A stretch of 8,541 bases of DNA from Candidatus Kapaibacterium sp. Lineage in GTDB: Bacteria; Bacteroidota; Ignavibacteria; Kapaibacteriales; UBA2268. Below are positions 1-7,002 of the stretch, piece after piece; positions within the stretch are counted from its first letter, which is position 1; each line of letters opens with the position of its first letter. The position numbers and the translations under genes are program-made. Where the stretch lies: the NCBI GenBank assembly GCA_027858275.1, contig JAQIDA010000124.1, forward strand, positions 1 through 8,541. Reading direction: 5' to 3'. A model generated the notes under the pieces. It was not told the origin of the DNA. It did no database searches and was given only the letters and a program-made list of their open reading frames with translations.

Positions 1-121
1 CAACAGCTATCGCACTCCGAACGACAGAACCGACTAACCATAAAATAAAGCCGATTCCCAAAAATGATAATATTATTTTCGAGCTTATATTGAATTTACT
101 TATATTTTCATTCATATTCAT
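1..121 (-). CDS. 5' end of an unrecognised membrane-anchored protein (partial)
   Basis: Reading leftward from an ATG at 121 (alternative in-frame ATG at 115), the frame stays open for 40 codons and runs off the left edge of the window. The visible peptide begins MNMNENISKF, polar and Asn/Ser-rich. Residues about 16-34 are strongly hydrophobic (IILSFLGIGFILWLVGSVV) and are followed by an Arg, which looks like an uncleaved membrane segment or signal anchor. There is no Shine-Dalgarno sequence before the ATG, only an A-rich leader. A good promoter-like match lies upstream at 217-186. It is divergent from murF. I do not recognise the family, and 40 residues are too few to propose a function. The open frame, hydrophobic segment and well-placed promoter support it as a real gene. 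Confidence 0.6.
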   Translation of the reverse strand, partial: MNMNENISKFNISSKIILSFLGIGFILWLVGSVVRSAIAV

Positions 122-152
122 TTTCTGCTGTTTGTGTTTTGGTCTCAATTAC

Positions 153-173
153 TATCATATCCCCAATATGATA
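153..173. repeat. Perfect 8-bp inverted repeat with 5-base loop
   Basis: TATCATAT (153-160) and ATATGATA (166-173) are exact reverse complements around CCCCA. The repeat lies just downstream of the start predicted for the leftward promoter, so it could be an operator or a hairpin at the 5' end of that leader RNA. It has no T-run on either side, so it is not a typical intrinsic terminator. Confidence 0.5.
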
Positions 174-185
174 TGATTATTTGGG

Positions 186-217
186 CAAAATTACAAACAT
201 TTAGTGATATTTCACAA
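186..217 (-). promoter_or_regulatory. Candidate Bacteroidota-type promoter for the leftward membrane gene
   Basis: On the minus strand TTG (217-215) is followed after 21 bases by TAATTTTG (193-186), an exact match to the Bacteroidota -7 consensus TAnnTTTG with its -33 TTG at an accepted spacing. Transcription would begin near 179, giving a leader of about 60 bases before the ATG at 121. That leader would contain the inverted repeat at 153-173. Chance matches are not rare in AT-rich DNA, but this is the best promoter match in the window. Confidence 0.45.
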
Positions 218-230
218 TTGATATAATAAA

Positions 231-260
231 AACAATAATATCGTGTAATTTATTATTGTT
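231..260. repeat. Perfect 10-bp inverted repeat in the murF upstream region
   Basis: AACAATAATA (231-240) and TATTATTGTT (251-260) are exact reverse complements separated by ten bases. The right arm contains the TTG (256-258) proposed as the -33 element of the murF promoter, so a protein bound to the dyad would compete with RNA polymerase. The arms are almost pure A/T and no T-run follows, which argues against a terminator. Operator function is inference. Confidence 0.5.
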
Positions 261-285
261 CATATATTATAAATCGTTAATTTCG
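256..285 (+). promoter_or_regulatory. Candidate promoter for murF-mraY
   Basis: TTG (256-258), 19 bases, then TAATTTCG (278-285), one mismatch to TAnnTTTG. Transcription would start near 292, giving a short leader of about 35 bases before the ATG at 327. A sigma70-like TATTAT (265-270) also exists but has no good -35 partner. Weak to moderate support; the -33 element lies inside the inverted repeat at 231-260. Confidence 0.3.
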
Positions 286-326
286 AGAAAAGGTACAGTG
301 CTTGTTTAACAGTGATGTGTTTGACA

Positions 327-1739
327 ATGATTGAGAATAAAGCAAAATTTTCGACCGCTGATTTAAAAAAGATTTTTGGAGCTTCTAGATTATTAAATAT
401 TGAAGATGACTCCCTGTTTACGGGAGTTTCTACAGACTCCAGACAAATTAAGAATCAGGAAATCTTCGTCGCTCTTTCGGGAGAGAATTTCGACGGGCAT
501 AACAAAGTGATTGAAGCGTTCGAGAAAGGCGCAGGGGTTGCGTTGGTCTCCGCTTCAAAAGCTGATAAATTGCTTGCGACAAAACCTGATCTGCCTCTGA
601 TTGTTTGTGAAAACAGTTTGCACGGTCTCGGAATGCTCGCCCGATATCATCGTCTCAGATTTAATTTCCCCGTAATTGCGATATGCGGATCAAACGGCAA
701 AACCTCTACCAAAAATTTCACGGCACATCTGCTGGAGCAGAAATACAAAGTATTGAAAACGTACGGAAATTTCAATAATCAAATCGGCGTGTCGCTGATG
801 CTTCTTCAAATGAATGATGACTATGATGTAGTAGTCCTTGAAATCGGTACTAACGAACCGGGCGAAATCAGCTTGCTGTCGAATACGGCAATGCCGACTC
901 ATGGTATCATCACGAATATCGGTCGGGAGCATCTGGAAAAACTTATTGATCTCGACGGGATTGAAAAAGAGGAAACGGCTCTGTTTGATTTTCTAGACGC
1001 AAACGACGGTGTTTGCTTGATAAACGCTGATGACAGCCGTCTTGCAAAACATGTTGACAAGACAAAAAAACATCTGACATTCGGAAATAAAACAGACTTT
1101 GATATTCAGACTTCTTATAAATTAGATTCTGAGCTTCGGCCGGAACTTTTGATTAAATACGCAGGCGACACGATTCAGGCGAAGTTGAAAACTCAGGGTT
1201 ATACAACGGCTCTCAATGCTTTCGCAGCTGTTGCAGTTGCTTTTTCTCTTGGATTGAGCAAGGAAGAAATTGTACGCGGACTTGAAACTTATGAGATTGA
1301 ACTCGGGGCAGGTTATGCCAGGATGCTGATTGAGAAAATTGGTTCAATGACGCTTATTAATGATTGTTATAACGCTAATCCGGACTCCATGACAGCAGCT
1401 TTGAAGACTTTGGAACTGATAACTTCAGCGGATCGGAAAATCGCGATAATCGCGGATATGCTTGAACTCGGTTCAACTGCCGTCCTGCAGCATACAGATA
1501 TTTTGGAGCAAGCTGTTTCAGCAGCCGATCGTGTCATTGTATTTGGAGATAACATGTGCAAAGCTTGCGCGGCAATTAACAATACAGAAAAGATCATGCT
1601 TTTTGCTGATAAGCAGGAATTGATTAAATTCATTTTATTCGAAGTTCAGGACAATGACGCCTTGCTTGTCAAAGGTTCTCGCGGCATGAGGATGGAAGAA
1701 GTAGTTAACGCGATCAAAGAAAACGATAAATTATTATAA
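327..1739 (+). CDS. murF: UDP-N-acetylmuramoyl-tripeptide--D-alanyl-D-alanine ligase MurF
   Basis: A cytoplasmic ATP-dependent ligase that adds D-Ala-D-Ala to UDP-MurNAc-tripeptide, the last soluble step of peptidoglycan precursor synthesis. The 470-residue length is normal. Family motifs, numbered from ATG 327, occur in order: TDSR in the N-terminal UDP-binding domain (36-39), the P-loop GSNGKT (121-126), GNFNNQIGV (147-155), EIGTNEPGEI (172-181), NIGREHLE (197-204), LINADD (231-236), NDCYNANPDSM (345-355) and VKGSR (448-452). Two positions are odd. The usual G-x-H/Y-N-x-x-N-A element reads GYTTALNA (291-298), so the Asn normally invariant in Mur ligases is Thr294. The usual GR of the linker before the C-terminal domain appears as YARM, with Arg332 kept. 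The start is uncertain: GTG 312 and ATG 315 are in frame, but the five residues they add match nothing in the family. No Shine-Dalgarno is well spaced for any of them; AGAAAAGG ends at 293. Confidence 0.95.
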   Translation: MIENKAKFSTADLKKIFGASRLLNIEDDSLFTGVSTDSRQIKNQEIFVALSGENFDGHNKVIEAFEKGAGVALVSASKADKLLATKPDLPLIVCENSLHGLGMLARYHRLRFNFPVIAICGSNGKTSTKNFTAHLLEQKYKVLKTYGNFNNQIGVSLMLLQMNDDYDVVVLEIGTNEPGEISLLSNTAMPTHGIITNIGREHLEKLIDLDGIEKEETALFDFLDANDGVCLINADDSRLAKHVDKTKKHLTFGNKTDFDIQTSYKLDSELRPELLIKYAGDTIQAKLKTQGYTTALNAFAAVAVAFSLGLSKEEIVRGLETYEIELGAGYARMLIEKIGSMTLINDCYNANPDSMTAALKTLELITSADRKIAIIADMLELGSTAVLQHTDILEQAVSAADRVIVFGDNMCKACAAINNTEKIMLFADKQELIKFILFEVQDNDALLVKGSRGMRMEEVVNAIKENDKLL

Positions 1740-1757
1740 ACAATCATTCGAGAGAAT

Positions 1758-2888
1758 ATGTTTTACTATCTTGCGGAATGGCTCAGAAGCACATTTGACA
1801 CTCCCGGGTTCGGTGTATTCCAATACATTACATTCAGAGCGGCAGCGGCGGCAATAAGCGCCTTGCTCATCAGTTTTTTCATCGGGCCGAAGATTATCAA
1901 AGCTCTCAAAGCTAATCAGATCGGCGAACAGGCGAAAGCTGAATTGCAATCTGTCGGACAACATTCAATCAAAGCAGGCACTCCGACTATGGGCGGCCTG
2001 ATTGTTCTGCTCGCGCTTGTAGTGCCGACTTTGTTATGGGCAAATGTCTCGAATATGTTTATAATTTTAGTTCTCCTGACAACTGTCTGGCTCGGCGCAG
2101 TAGGATTTTTGGATGATTATCTGAAAGTAGTGAAGAAGTATCCCAAAGGTCTGATCGGTAAATATAAAATTGTCGGACAATTAACTATCGGGTTTATTCT
2201 CGGCGGAGTGATATATTTCTTCCCTGAGACTTTTCCCGGCGCATTCGCTGAAATCAACACTTTAACAACTGTGCCTTTTGCCAAGGGTATAAATTTCGAT
2301 TACGGGATATTTTATATTCCCTTAATTATGTTTATTGTCACCGCAACTTCCAACGCTGTGAATCTGACTGACGGCTTGGACGGCTTGTCAATCGGCACTG
2401 TAGGAATAGCAGTTATGACACTGGGAATATTTGCTTATGTTTCGGGTCACGCTGAGATATCTGAATATTTGAATATAATCCAACTTAAGGGATCGGGTGA
2501 GTTAACAGTGTTTGCAGCAGCTCTTTGCGGCGCGGCACTCGGTTTTTTGTGGTACAATGCTTATCCTGCTCAGATATTTATGGGTGATACCGGTTCGCTG
2601 GCTCTCGGCGGCGCAGTTGGTGCTATGAGCATACTGATTAAAAAAGAATTCTTGCTTCCTATAGTGGGCGGTGTTTTTTTCGCGGAAACTCTGTCGGTGA
2701 TAATCCAAGTTATGTATTTCAAATACTCTCGAAAGAAATACGGCGAACCTCGCAGATTGTTCAAAATGGCACCAATTCATCACCATTATGAAAAATCAGG
2801 ATTGCACGAAGCCAAGATTGTCAACAGGTTTTATATTATTGCGATTATGTTAGCGATTCTTGCTTTGGCGACATTCAAGGTTAGATAG
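1758..2888 (+). CDS. mraY: Phospho-N-acetylmuramoyl-pentapeptide-transferase MraY
   Basis: An integral membrane enzyme that transfers phospho-MurNAc-pentapeptide from UDP to undecaprenyl phosphate, making lipid I on the cytoplasmic face. At 376 residues it is slightly longer than E. coli MraY (360). About ten hydrophobic segments are visible. Conserved elements in order: KAGTPTMGG (72-80), the Asp pair FLDDYLK (D119, D120) of the Mg/active site, NLTDGLDGL (202-210, with D205 and D208), WYNAYPAQIFMGDTGSLALGG at about 265-285 with D277 as the third catalytic Asp, and the His cluster APIHHHYE (338-345). ATG 1758 follows GAGAG with a short spacer and lies 18 bases after the murF stop, so the two genes are co-transcribed. 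A terminator begins a few bases after the stop, so murD, which often comes next in division/cell-wall clusters, is not in this transcript. Confidence 0.97.
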   Translation: MFYYLAEWLRSTFDTPGFGVFQYITFRAAAAAISALLISFFIGPKIIKALKANQIGEQAKAELQSVGQHSIKAGTPTMGGLIVLLALVVPTLLWANVSNMFIILVLLTTVWLGAVGFLDDYLKVVKKYPKGLIGKYKIVGQLTIGFILGGVIYFFPETFPGAFAEINTLTTVPFAKGINFDYGIFYIPLIMFIVTATSNAVNLTDGLDGLSIGTVGIAVMTLGIFAYVSGHAEISEYLNIIQLKGSGELTVFAAALCGAALGFLWYNAYPAQIFMGDTGSLALGGAVGAMSILIKKEFLLPIVGGVFFAETLSVIIQVMYFKYSRKKYGEPRRLFKMAPIHHHYEKSGLHEAKIVNRFYIIAIMLAILALATFKVR

Positions 2889-2895
2889 AATTCAA

Positions 2896-2938
2896 ATAAA
2901 AAGCCGGCAACATGGATTATGTTGCCGGCTTTATTTTG
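2896..2938. terminator. Bidirectional intrinsic terminator between mraY and yqhD
   Basis: A perfect 14-bp stem, AAAGCCGGCAACAT (2900-2913) with ATGTTGCCGGCTTT (2919-2932), closes a five-base loop. Rightward it is followed by TTTATTTTG; leftward the transcript would end in TTTTTATTTG. Both converging genes stop within 30 bases (mraY at 2888, yqhD at 2958), so one hairpin can end both transcripts. Confidence 0.93.
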
Positions 2939-2957
2939 ATGCCTTGAATTATTCGGT

Positions 2958-4118
2958 CTAAAACGATTTATCTAATATCGTTCTGATAAGATCTAAACTC
3001 AAATCACGGGTTTCGGACAAATTGGTCATACCTTTAGCCTTGAGTCCGTCGATGACTTGTTCAAGCTCTCCCCTTTTGATCCCATAATCGGAAAGATGAG
3101 TTTTGACGCCGAGACTTTCAAAATAAGCTCTCGTTTTGCTGATTGCGGCATTGATTTTTTCATCATCACTGCCTTCATTGATATGCCAAACTCTTTCGGC
3201 GTATTGCAGCAATTTATCTCTCTTCTTATCCTTTCGGACTTCCCAGAGAGTCGGCATAATTATCGCAAGTGTTTGGGCATGATCTATTCCGAAAAACGCC
3301 GTCAGTTCATGGCCGATCATGTGAGTGCTCCAATCAGAAGGCACACCTGCTCCGATCAATCCGTTGAGAGCCATAGTGGCATTCCATACAAGATTTGCGC
3401 GCGCTTCGTAATTCTTAGGCTCATCGATATTTTGCTGTCCGATTTCGATCAGAGTTTGCAAAATTCCTTCGGCCGTTCTGTCCTGAAATCTTCCGTCGGC
3501 GGGATATGTAACATATTGCTCGCAAACATGGACGTAGGTATCGATGATGCCGTTAGCCACTTGAATTGAAGGCAGAGTATAGGTCAATGTCGGGTCTAAG
3601 AAAGAGAAGACCGGATAAGCTTTTGGATTTTTCAGAACATATTTTGCACGGCCGTGACTGATCACAGCACTGGAATTCATTTCCGAACCGGTTGCGGGCA
3701 GTGTCAGAACTGTGCCGATCGGCAGAATATCGGGAACTCCCGAGGACAATGAAATATCATGAAGCAAATCTTCGTGATCAGTACGCTGATATTTTGAGGC
3801 AATCGAAATAAATTTCGTGCCGTCCATGACGGATCCGCCGCCTACCGCTAAGAGGAAATCAATCCCTTCGCTTTTGACGACTTCCACTGCTTTCATAAGG
3901 GTGTCATAGTGAGGGTTCACTTCGATACCGCCGAATTCAAATAAAGCATGATCGGGCAAAGCCTTTTTGACGGCATCTAATGTGCCGTATTTCTTGACGC
4001 TGCCTCCTCCGTAGAGGATCAATACTTTATTGTCGAGCGGGATCAACGAAGCTAACTCATCTAAACGATCCTTGCCAAAAACTATATGCGTCGGATTTCT
4101 AAAATCAAACTTCATCAT
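2958..4118 (-). CDS. yqhD: YqhD-type iron-family alcohol dehydrogenase / NADPH-dependent aldehyde reductase
   Basis: A cytoplasmic reductase of the group III metal-dependent alcohol dehydrogenases; E. coli YqhD reduces many short aldehydes with NADPH and protects against aldehydes from lipid peroxidation. The 386-residue product can be aligned with YqhD (387) along its whole length. From ATG 4118: the nucleotide motif YGGGSVKK has GGGS at 37-40, the form linked in YqhD to NADPH preference; AVGGGSVMDGTKF is at 91-103 and LTLPATGSE at 138-146. The metal ligands are D193 and H197 (NGIIDTYVH), H266 (STHM) and H280 (DHAQT). Further family blocks are EQYVT, ALNGLIGAGVP, LLQYAERVW and GSDDE. The frame extends to a TTG at 4139, but GGAA seven bases before ATG 4118, and alignment with the YqhD N-terminus, favour ATG 4118 or 4115. 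It follows the protease gene by 65 bases. Physiological substrate unknown. Confidence 0.95.
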   Translation of the reverse strand: MMKFDFRNPTHIVFGKDRLDELASLIPLDNKVLILYGGGSVKKYGTLDAVKKALPDHALFEFGGIEVNPHYDTLMKAVEVVKSEGIDFLLAVGGGSVMDGTKFISIASKYQRTDHEDLLHDISLSSGVPDILPIGTVLTLPATGSEMNSSAVISHGRAKYVLKNPKAYPVFSFLDPTLTYTLPSIQVANGIIDTYVHVCEQYVTYPADGRFQDRTAEGILQTLIEIGQQNIDEPKNYEARANLVWNATMALNGLIGAGVPSDWSTHMIGHELTAFFGIDHAQTLAIIMPTLWEVRKDKKRDKLLQYAERVWHINEGSDDEKINAAISKTRAYFESLGVKTHLSDYGIKRGELEQVIDGLKAKGMTNLSETRDLSLDLIRTILDKSF

Positions 4119-4140
4119 ATGATATTTCCACAATCGCAAC

Positions 4141-4158
4141 CGCAGAGTTAACCCCGCG
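4141..4158 (-). repeat. Short GC-rich hairpin in the yqhD leader
   Basis: In the minus-strand RNA CGCGGGG pairs with CUCUGCG around UUAA: seven pairs, two of them G-U. It is centred on GTTAAC and ends 22 bases before the yqhD ATG. No T-run follows it, so it is a poor terminator. It could be an operator dyad, an RNA processing site or an attenuating structure. On the plus strand the two G-U pairs become A-C mismatches, so as RNA it favours the minus strand. Confidence 0.35.
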
Positions 4159-4179
4159 ATAACAGTTGTTCTGACTTTT

Positions 4180-4210
4180 CTAAATTAATGTTTCACTACT
4201 ATCTTTTCAA
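4180..4210 (-). promoter_or_regulatory. Candidate promoter for yqhD overlapping the protease 3' end
   Basis: On the minus strand TTG (4210-4208), 20 bases, then TAATTTAG (4187-4180), one mismatch to TAnnTTTG. The -7 element covers the stop codon of the protease gene. Transcription would start near 4173 and place the hairpin at 4141-4158 in the leader. This would let yqhD be expressed independently of the protease; the call rests on a motif match only. Confidence 0.35.
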
Positions 4211-6953
4211 AGAATTTCTTTGTTCCGATTGTGACTTCAGCAAAATAAATACCTTCGTGCAAATTATCGACTGAAACTGATTCGCGGAATTGTGTGTTCA
4301 ATCCTGCAAATTCTTTGACTAATATTTCTTTGCCGATTAGGTCGGTTATTCTGACGGAAACGTTTGCCGGAGTATCACTGACAAAGGAAATGACGAAAGC
4401 TTTATCAGCAGGATTCGGGTATATATCAATTTTATCCGTTTGTCCGGCTGAGTTTTCTACTCCGCTCATGTCATAATAATATTCATCCGACATTTCAGAT
4501 ACACAGTCGTTTTTAGTTACCTGTACGCTATAATTACCCGTTTGAGTCGGTGAATAGTATTTCGAGGTGGCATCCTCAATAAGTTCGCCTTCGAAGAACC
4601 ACTGGTTGCCAACCATCGCTCCGGATTTTATTCTTTCTCCTGAGAGGAAAACTTCCGGTTTATCCGGAGGAGAATTTATTTCAACACTCGTGTAGACTGT
4701 ATCTGTATATCCACTCGATTTTTCCTTACGGATTAGTCCGAGTGTGCCGTCTTCTGAATCCCAAATAACAGAGGTTTCTTCACTGAAGATTGAGCCTTGA
4801 ACTTCGCCGCCGGTTACGTCCCATTTGACAAGAAAATCAGTAGATGTTATATCGTGAGAATAAACTGACTCTACAAACATACAGGCCTCAAGATCGCCCA
4901 ATACTGTGGTGTGCGGGAAAGGATTGACCCTAACTTTTTTCAAAGCTTCGTGCGCGTCGATTTTGCCCCAGCCCCACAAGTTACTGCCACTAGTCGGGAT
5001 ATTGCCTGTATACTGATCTTCAATCGCTGTTTTTCTTAATATTTCTTTTATTTCATCAGGAGCCATACCGGGATTTGCCTGAAGCATCAGAGCAACAATA
5101 CCGGTCACCATCGGAGCAGACATTGAAGTGCCTTGCATCGCTGCATAGTACCAAAATTTGTCAGATGAAGAAACTCCGTAGACCACTTCGCCTCTGAGAG
5201 TGCTTCCGCCATAGCCTTTAGCCCATGAACTTACAGACGATACGACAACATGTCCCGGAGCAGTTATATCGGGCTTCATTCTGCCGTCTGCCGTCGGGCC
5301 TAAGCTCGAGAACTGAGACAATTTGCCTTCTTCTTGATAGTAGGGAACTTTTTTATATTGGTCAAATATATTTGTGTAATCATTTTTACTTGTATAAGAT
5401 CCGACAGTGATAGTGCTTTTCCCGGAGCCGCCGAGTTCTCCGACAGTCGTTGTTGTATTGCCGTTAACCGCAAACGATTTACCGTTCGAATAGAATCTAC
5501 CGCCTGCAGAGCTGCCCGCTCCGCCGTTCCACATGTGAATTTCCCCGGTTGTAGATTTGACATAGCAAAGAATTTTGTCTGCGCTTGCTGTTTGAACCAT
5601 TGTAAATATTCGCGGTTTACCGTTGAAAGTAGACGGAACAGCAGCAACATAAACATAACATAATTTGCCGTCAGAACCGGTTAAAGTCTGATTGCTGCCT
5701 TCATTGGACATTGAAGAAATATATTCTATACTGCTGACAATTTGATCGTTATTATAAAGACTGATGCTGACTTCGAAATCATATCCGGGCTGCCCCCATA
5801 TATCAATCATGGCGACTCCTTTTTCAGGTTGGACGAAAGTCGCGATTGATCTCTTTGAAGATGTAAATTTCTTTGATAAATGCAAATTAGTACGTCCGGC
5901 GTTTCCTGCCGAGGCAACAATAATTTTGCCGGGACCTACCAAGTTATCACAGGCTTGATCGTAAAGAGATGTTCCGTCATGCGGACCGATATGAACACCG
6001 AGGCTGATATTAACTACAGCAGGCTTGCCCTGTGCCTCTGCCCTTTGGAATATATAATTTATCGCATCAACGATCGAGCTTTGTCCTGTGCTGATAATTT
6101 GTTCCGTGCCCATGCTGTAGGAAACCATGATGATTTCACTTTCGGGAGCAACACCCACATAAGCGCCGTCGGTTGCGATTCCTGAGCCCGCCGCTATGCC
6201 GGCTGTATGAGTTCCGTGAGTCTCGTAAGAATCGCCTCGGGCATTCAGCAAAGCGGTTTCGCCGACAATTTCATGACCGTAACCGAAACCGGAAGGACGT
6301 GTGCCGGTTTTTGCGGTCTGTATCCAGCATCTGCTGATCCGCAGATTTTCGCCTTCTGAATCATAGAACTGAGGATGTGTGAAATCAAAGCCTAAGTCAA
6401 TTACTCCTACTACGACGTCCTTGCCTTTATATGGTTCTCTCAAAGCGTTTTTGCTGTTATTGTGAACCCAGTCAGTGTATGTAGCTGCTCGAGCTTTGTC
6501 AAGATTGGCAAAAACGGGTTCATCAACTTGGAGATATTCAAGCCCGGCGAGACCGGCTAATTGTTCCAAGAATTCTACAGGAATTTGTACCGCCCAGATG
6601 TTCCCGGCTTTTGTACCGATCAAAACGCCGGCGCGAATCAGTCTGTCTTCATCGATCGCAGAATTAACTTTGATCAATGATCCCGTATAAATTCTTTCAT
6701 TGATTGTTCTGAGCATGTATATATTACCGGGATCCTTAGAATCCGAAAGCAATGTATTTTTCTTTTCCGAGGATTTGAAATCAAAGATCAAATCTTTCGT
6801 GATTGCAGACACTTTACTGTTTTCCGCGTCTATTCGCAGTTTAACCGGTGCTGTCGCATTCAAGCGGCCGGCAGGTGCATTAAGGTTTTGAGCTTCCGCA
6901 ACGGAAACCAACATTAATAGTATTATCCATGAATAAGTAAATATTTTTCTCAT
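4185..6953 (-). CDS. Secreted subtilisin-like serine protease (S8) with T9SS type A sorting domain
   Basis: A 922-residue exported protease, numbered from ATG 6953. Residues 1-21 are a signal peptide (hydrophobic core, cleavage likely after AEA). A propeptide-like region runs to about 170. The S8 domain has D186 (VVGVIDLG), H246 (THGTHTAG), oxyanion N351 (ASAGNAG) and S610 (GTSMSAPMVTG), so the triad is complete. N351 and S610 are about 260 residues apart, against 66 in subtilisin, with a beta-rich, Gly/Thr/Ser-rich stretch between them. After the catalytic domain come a PKD-like segment (about 690-757), an Ig-like segment (about 758-827, with NQWFFEG and TQTGNYSVQV) and a T9SS type A sorting domain (842-922, starting IDIYPNPAD and ending in a lysine-rich strand). 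Such cargo crosses the outer membrane through the Por/T9SS machinery and is released or surface-attached. The frame extends one TTG codon upstream, but AGAAAAGGG six bases before ATG 6953 decides the start. Substrate unknown. Confidence 0.93.
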   Translation of the reverse strand: MRKIFTYSWIILLMLVSVAEAQNLNAPAGRLNATAPVKLRIDAENSKVSAITKDLIFDFKSSEKKNTLLSDSKDPGNIYMLRTINERIYTGSLIKVNSAIDEDRLIRAGVLIGTKAGNIWAVQIPVEFLEQLAGLAGLEYLQVDEPVFANLDKARAATYTDWVHNNSKNALREPYKGKDVVVGVIDLGFDFTHPQFYDSEGENLRISRCWIQTAKTGTRPSGFGYGHEIVGETALLNARGDSYETHGTHTAGIAAGSGIATDGAYVGVAPESEIIMVSYSMGTEQIISTGQSSIVDAINYIFQRAEAQGKPAVVNISLGVHIGPHDGTSLYDQACDNLVGPGKIIVASAGNAGRTNLHLSKKFTSSKRSIATFVQPEKGVAMIDIWGQPGYDFEVSISLYNNDQIVSSIEYISSMSNEGSNQTLTGSDGKLCYVYVAAVPSTFNGKPRIFTMVQTASADKILCYVKSTTGEIHMWNGGAGSSAGGRFYSNGKSFAVNGNTTTTVGELGGSGKSTITVGSYTSKNDYTNIFDQYKKVPYYQEEGKLSQFSSLGPTADGRMKPDITAPGHVVVSSVSSWAKGYGGSTLRGEVVYGVSSSDKFWYYAAMQGTSMSAPMVTGIVALMLQANPGMAPDEIKEILRKTAIEDQYTGNIPTSGSNLWGWGKIDAHEALKKVRVNPFPHTTVLGDLEACMFVESVYSHDITSTDFLVKWDVTGGEVQGSIFSEETSVIWDSEDGTLGLIRKEKSSGYTDTVYTSVEINSPPDKPEVFLSGERIKSGAMVGNQWFFEGELIEDATSKYYSPTQTGNYSVQVTKNDCVSEMSDEYYYDMSGVENSAGQTDKIDIYPNPADKAFVISFVSDTPANVSVRITDLIGKEILVKEFAGLNTQFRESVSVDNLHEGIYFAEVTIGTKKFFEKIVVKH

Positions 6954-6959
6954 CAAAGG

Positions 6960-6968
6960 CCCTTTTCT
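6960..6968 (-). promoter_or_regulatory. Ribosome binding site of the protease gene
   Basis: AGAAAAGGG on the minus strand ends six bases before ATG 6953. It decides that codon over the in-frame TTG at 6956, for which the spacing would be only three bases. It is purine-rich, although Shine-Dalgarno sites are uncommon in most Bacteroidota. Confidence 0.6.
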
Positions 6969-7002
6969 GATATTATTCGAAAACTAAATCGGGGTTGTAT
7001 TT

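Noticed and set aside
298..309. Three-codon leader frame (GTG to TAA) after AGAAAAGG upstream of murF
   Set aside because: The spacing to the GTG is short, the peptide is only three residues, and the proposed murF promoter would not transcribe the whole site.
3057..3569. 170-codon rightward open frame opposite yqhD
   Set aside because: It lies wholly within the strongly conserved yqhD gene on the other strand, resembles no protein I know, has odd composition (many Phe, Ser, Ile) and has no start context.
4137..4139. TTG as the start of the yqhD product
   Set aside because: It adds seven residues with no match in the YqhD family and lacks a ribosome binding site; ATG 4118 has both a weak site and a good alignment.
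5300..5663. Open frames of 109-118 codons on both strands inside the protease gene
   Set aside because: Both overlap the catalytic-domain coding frame, which is continuous there; they are out-of-frame shadows.
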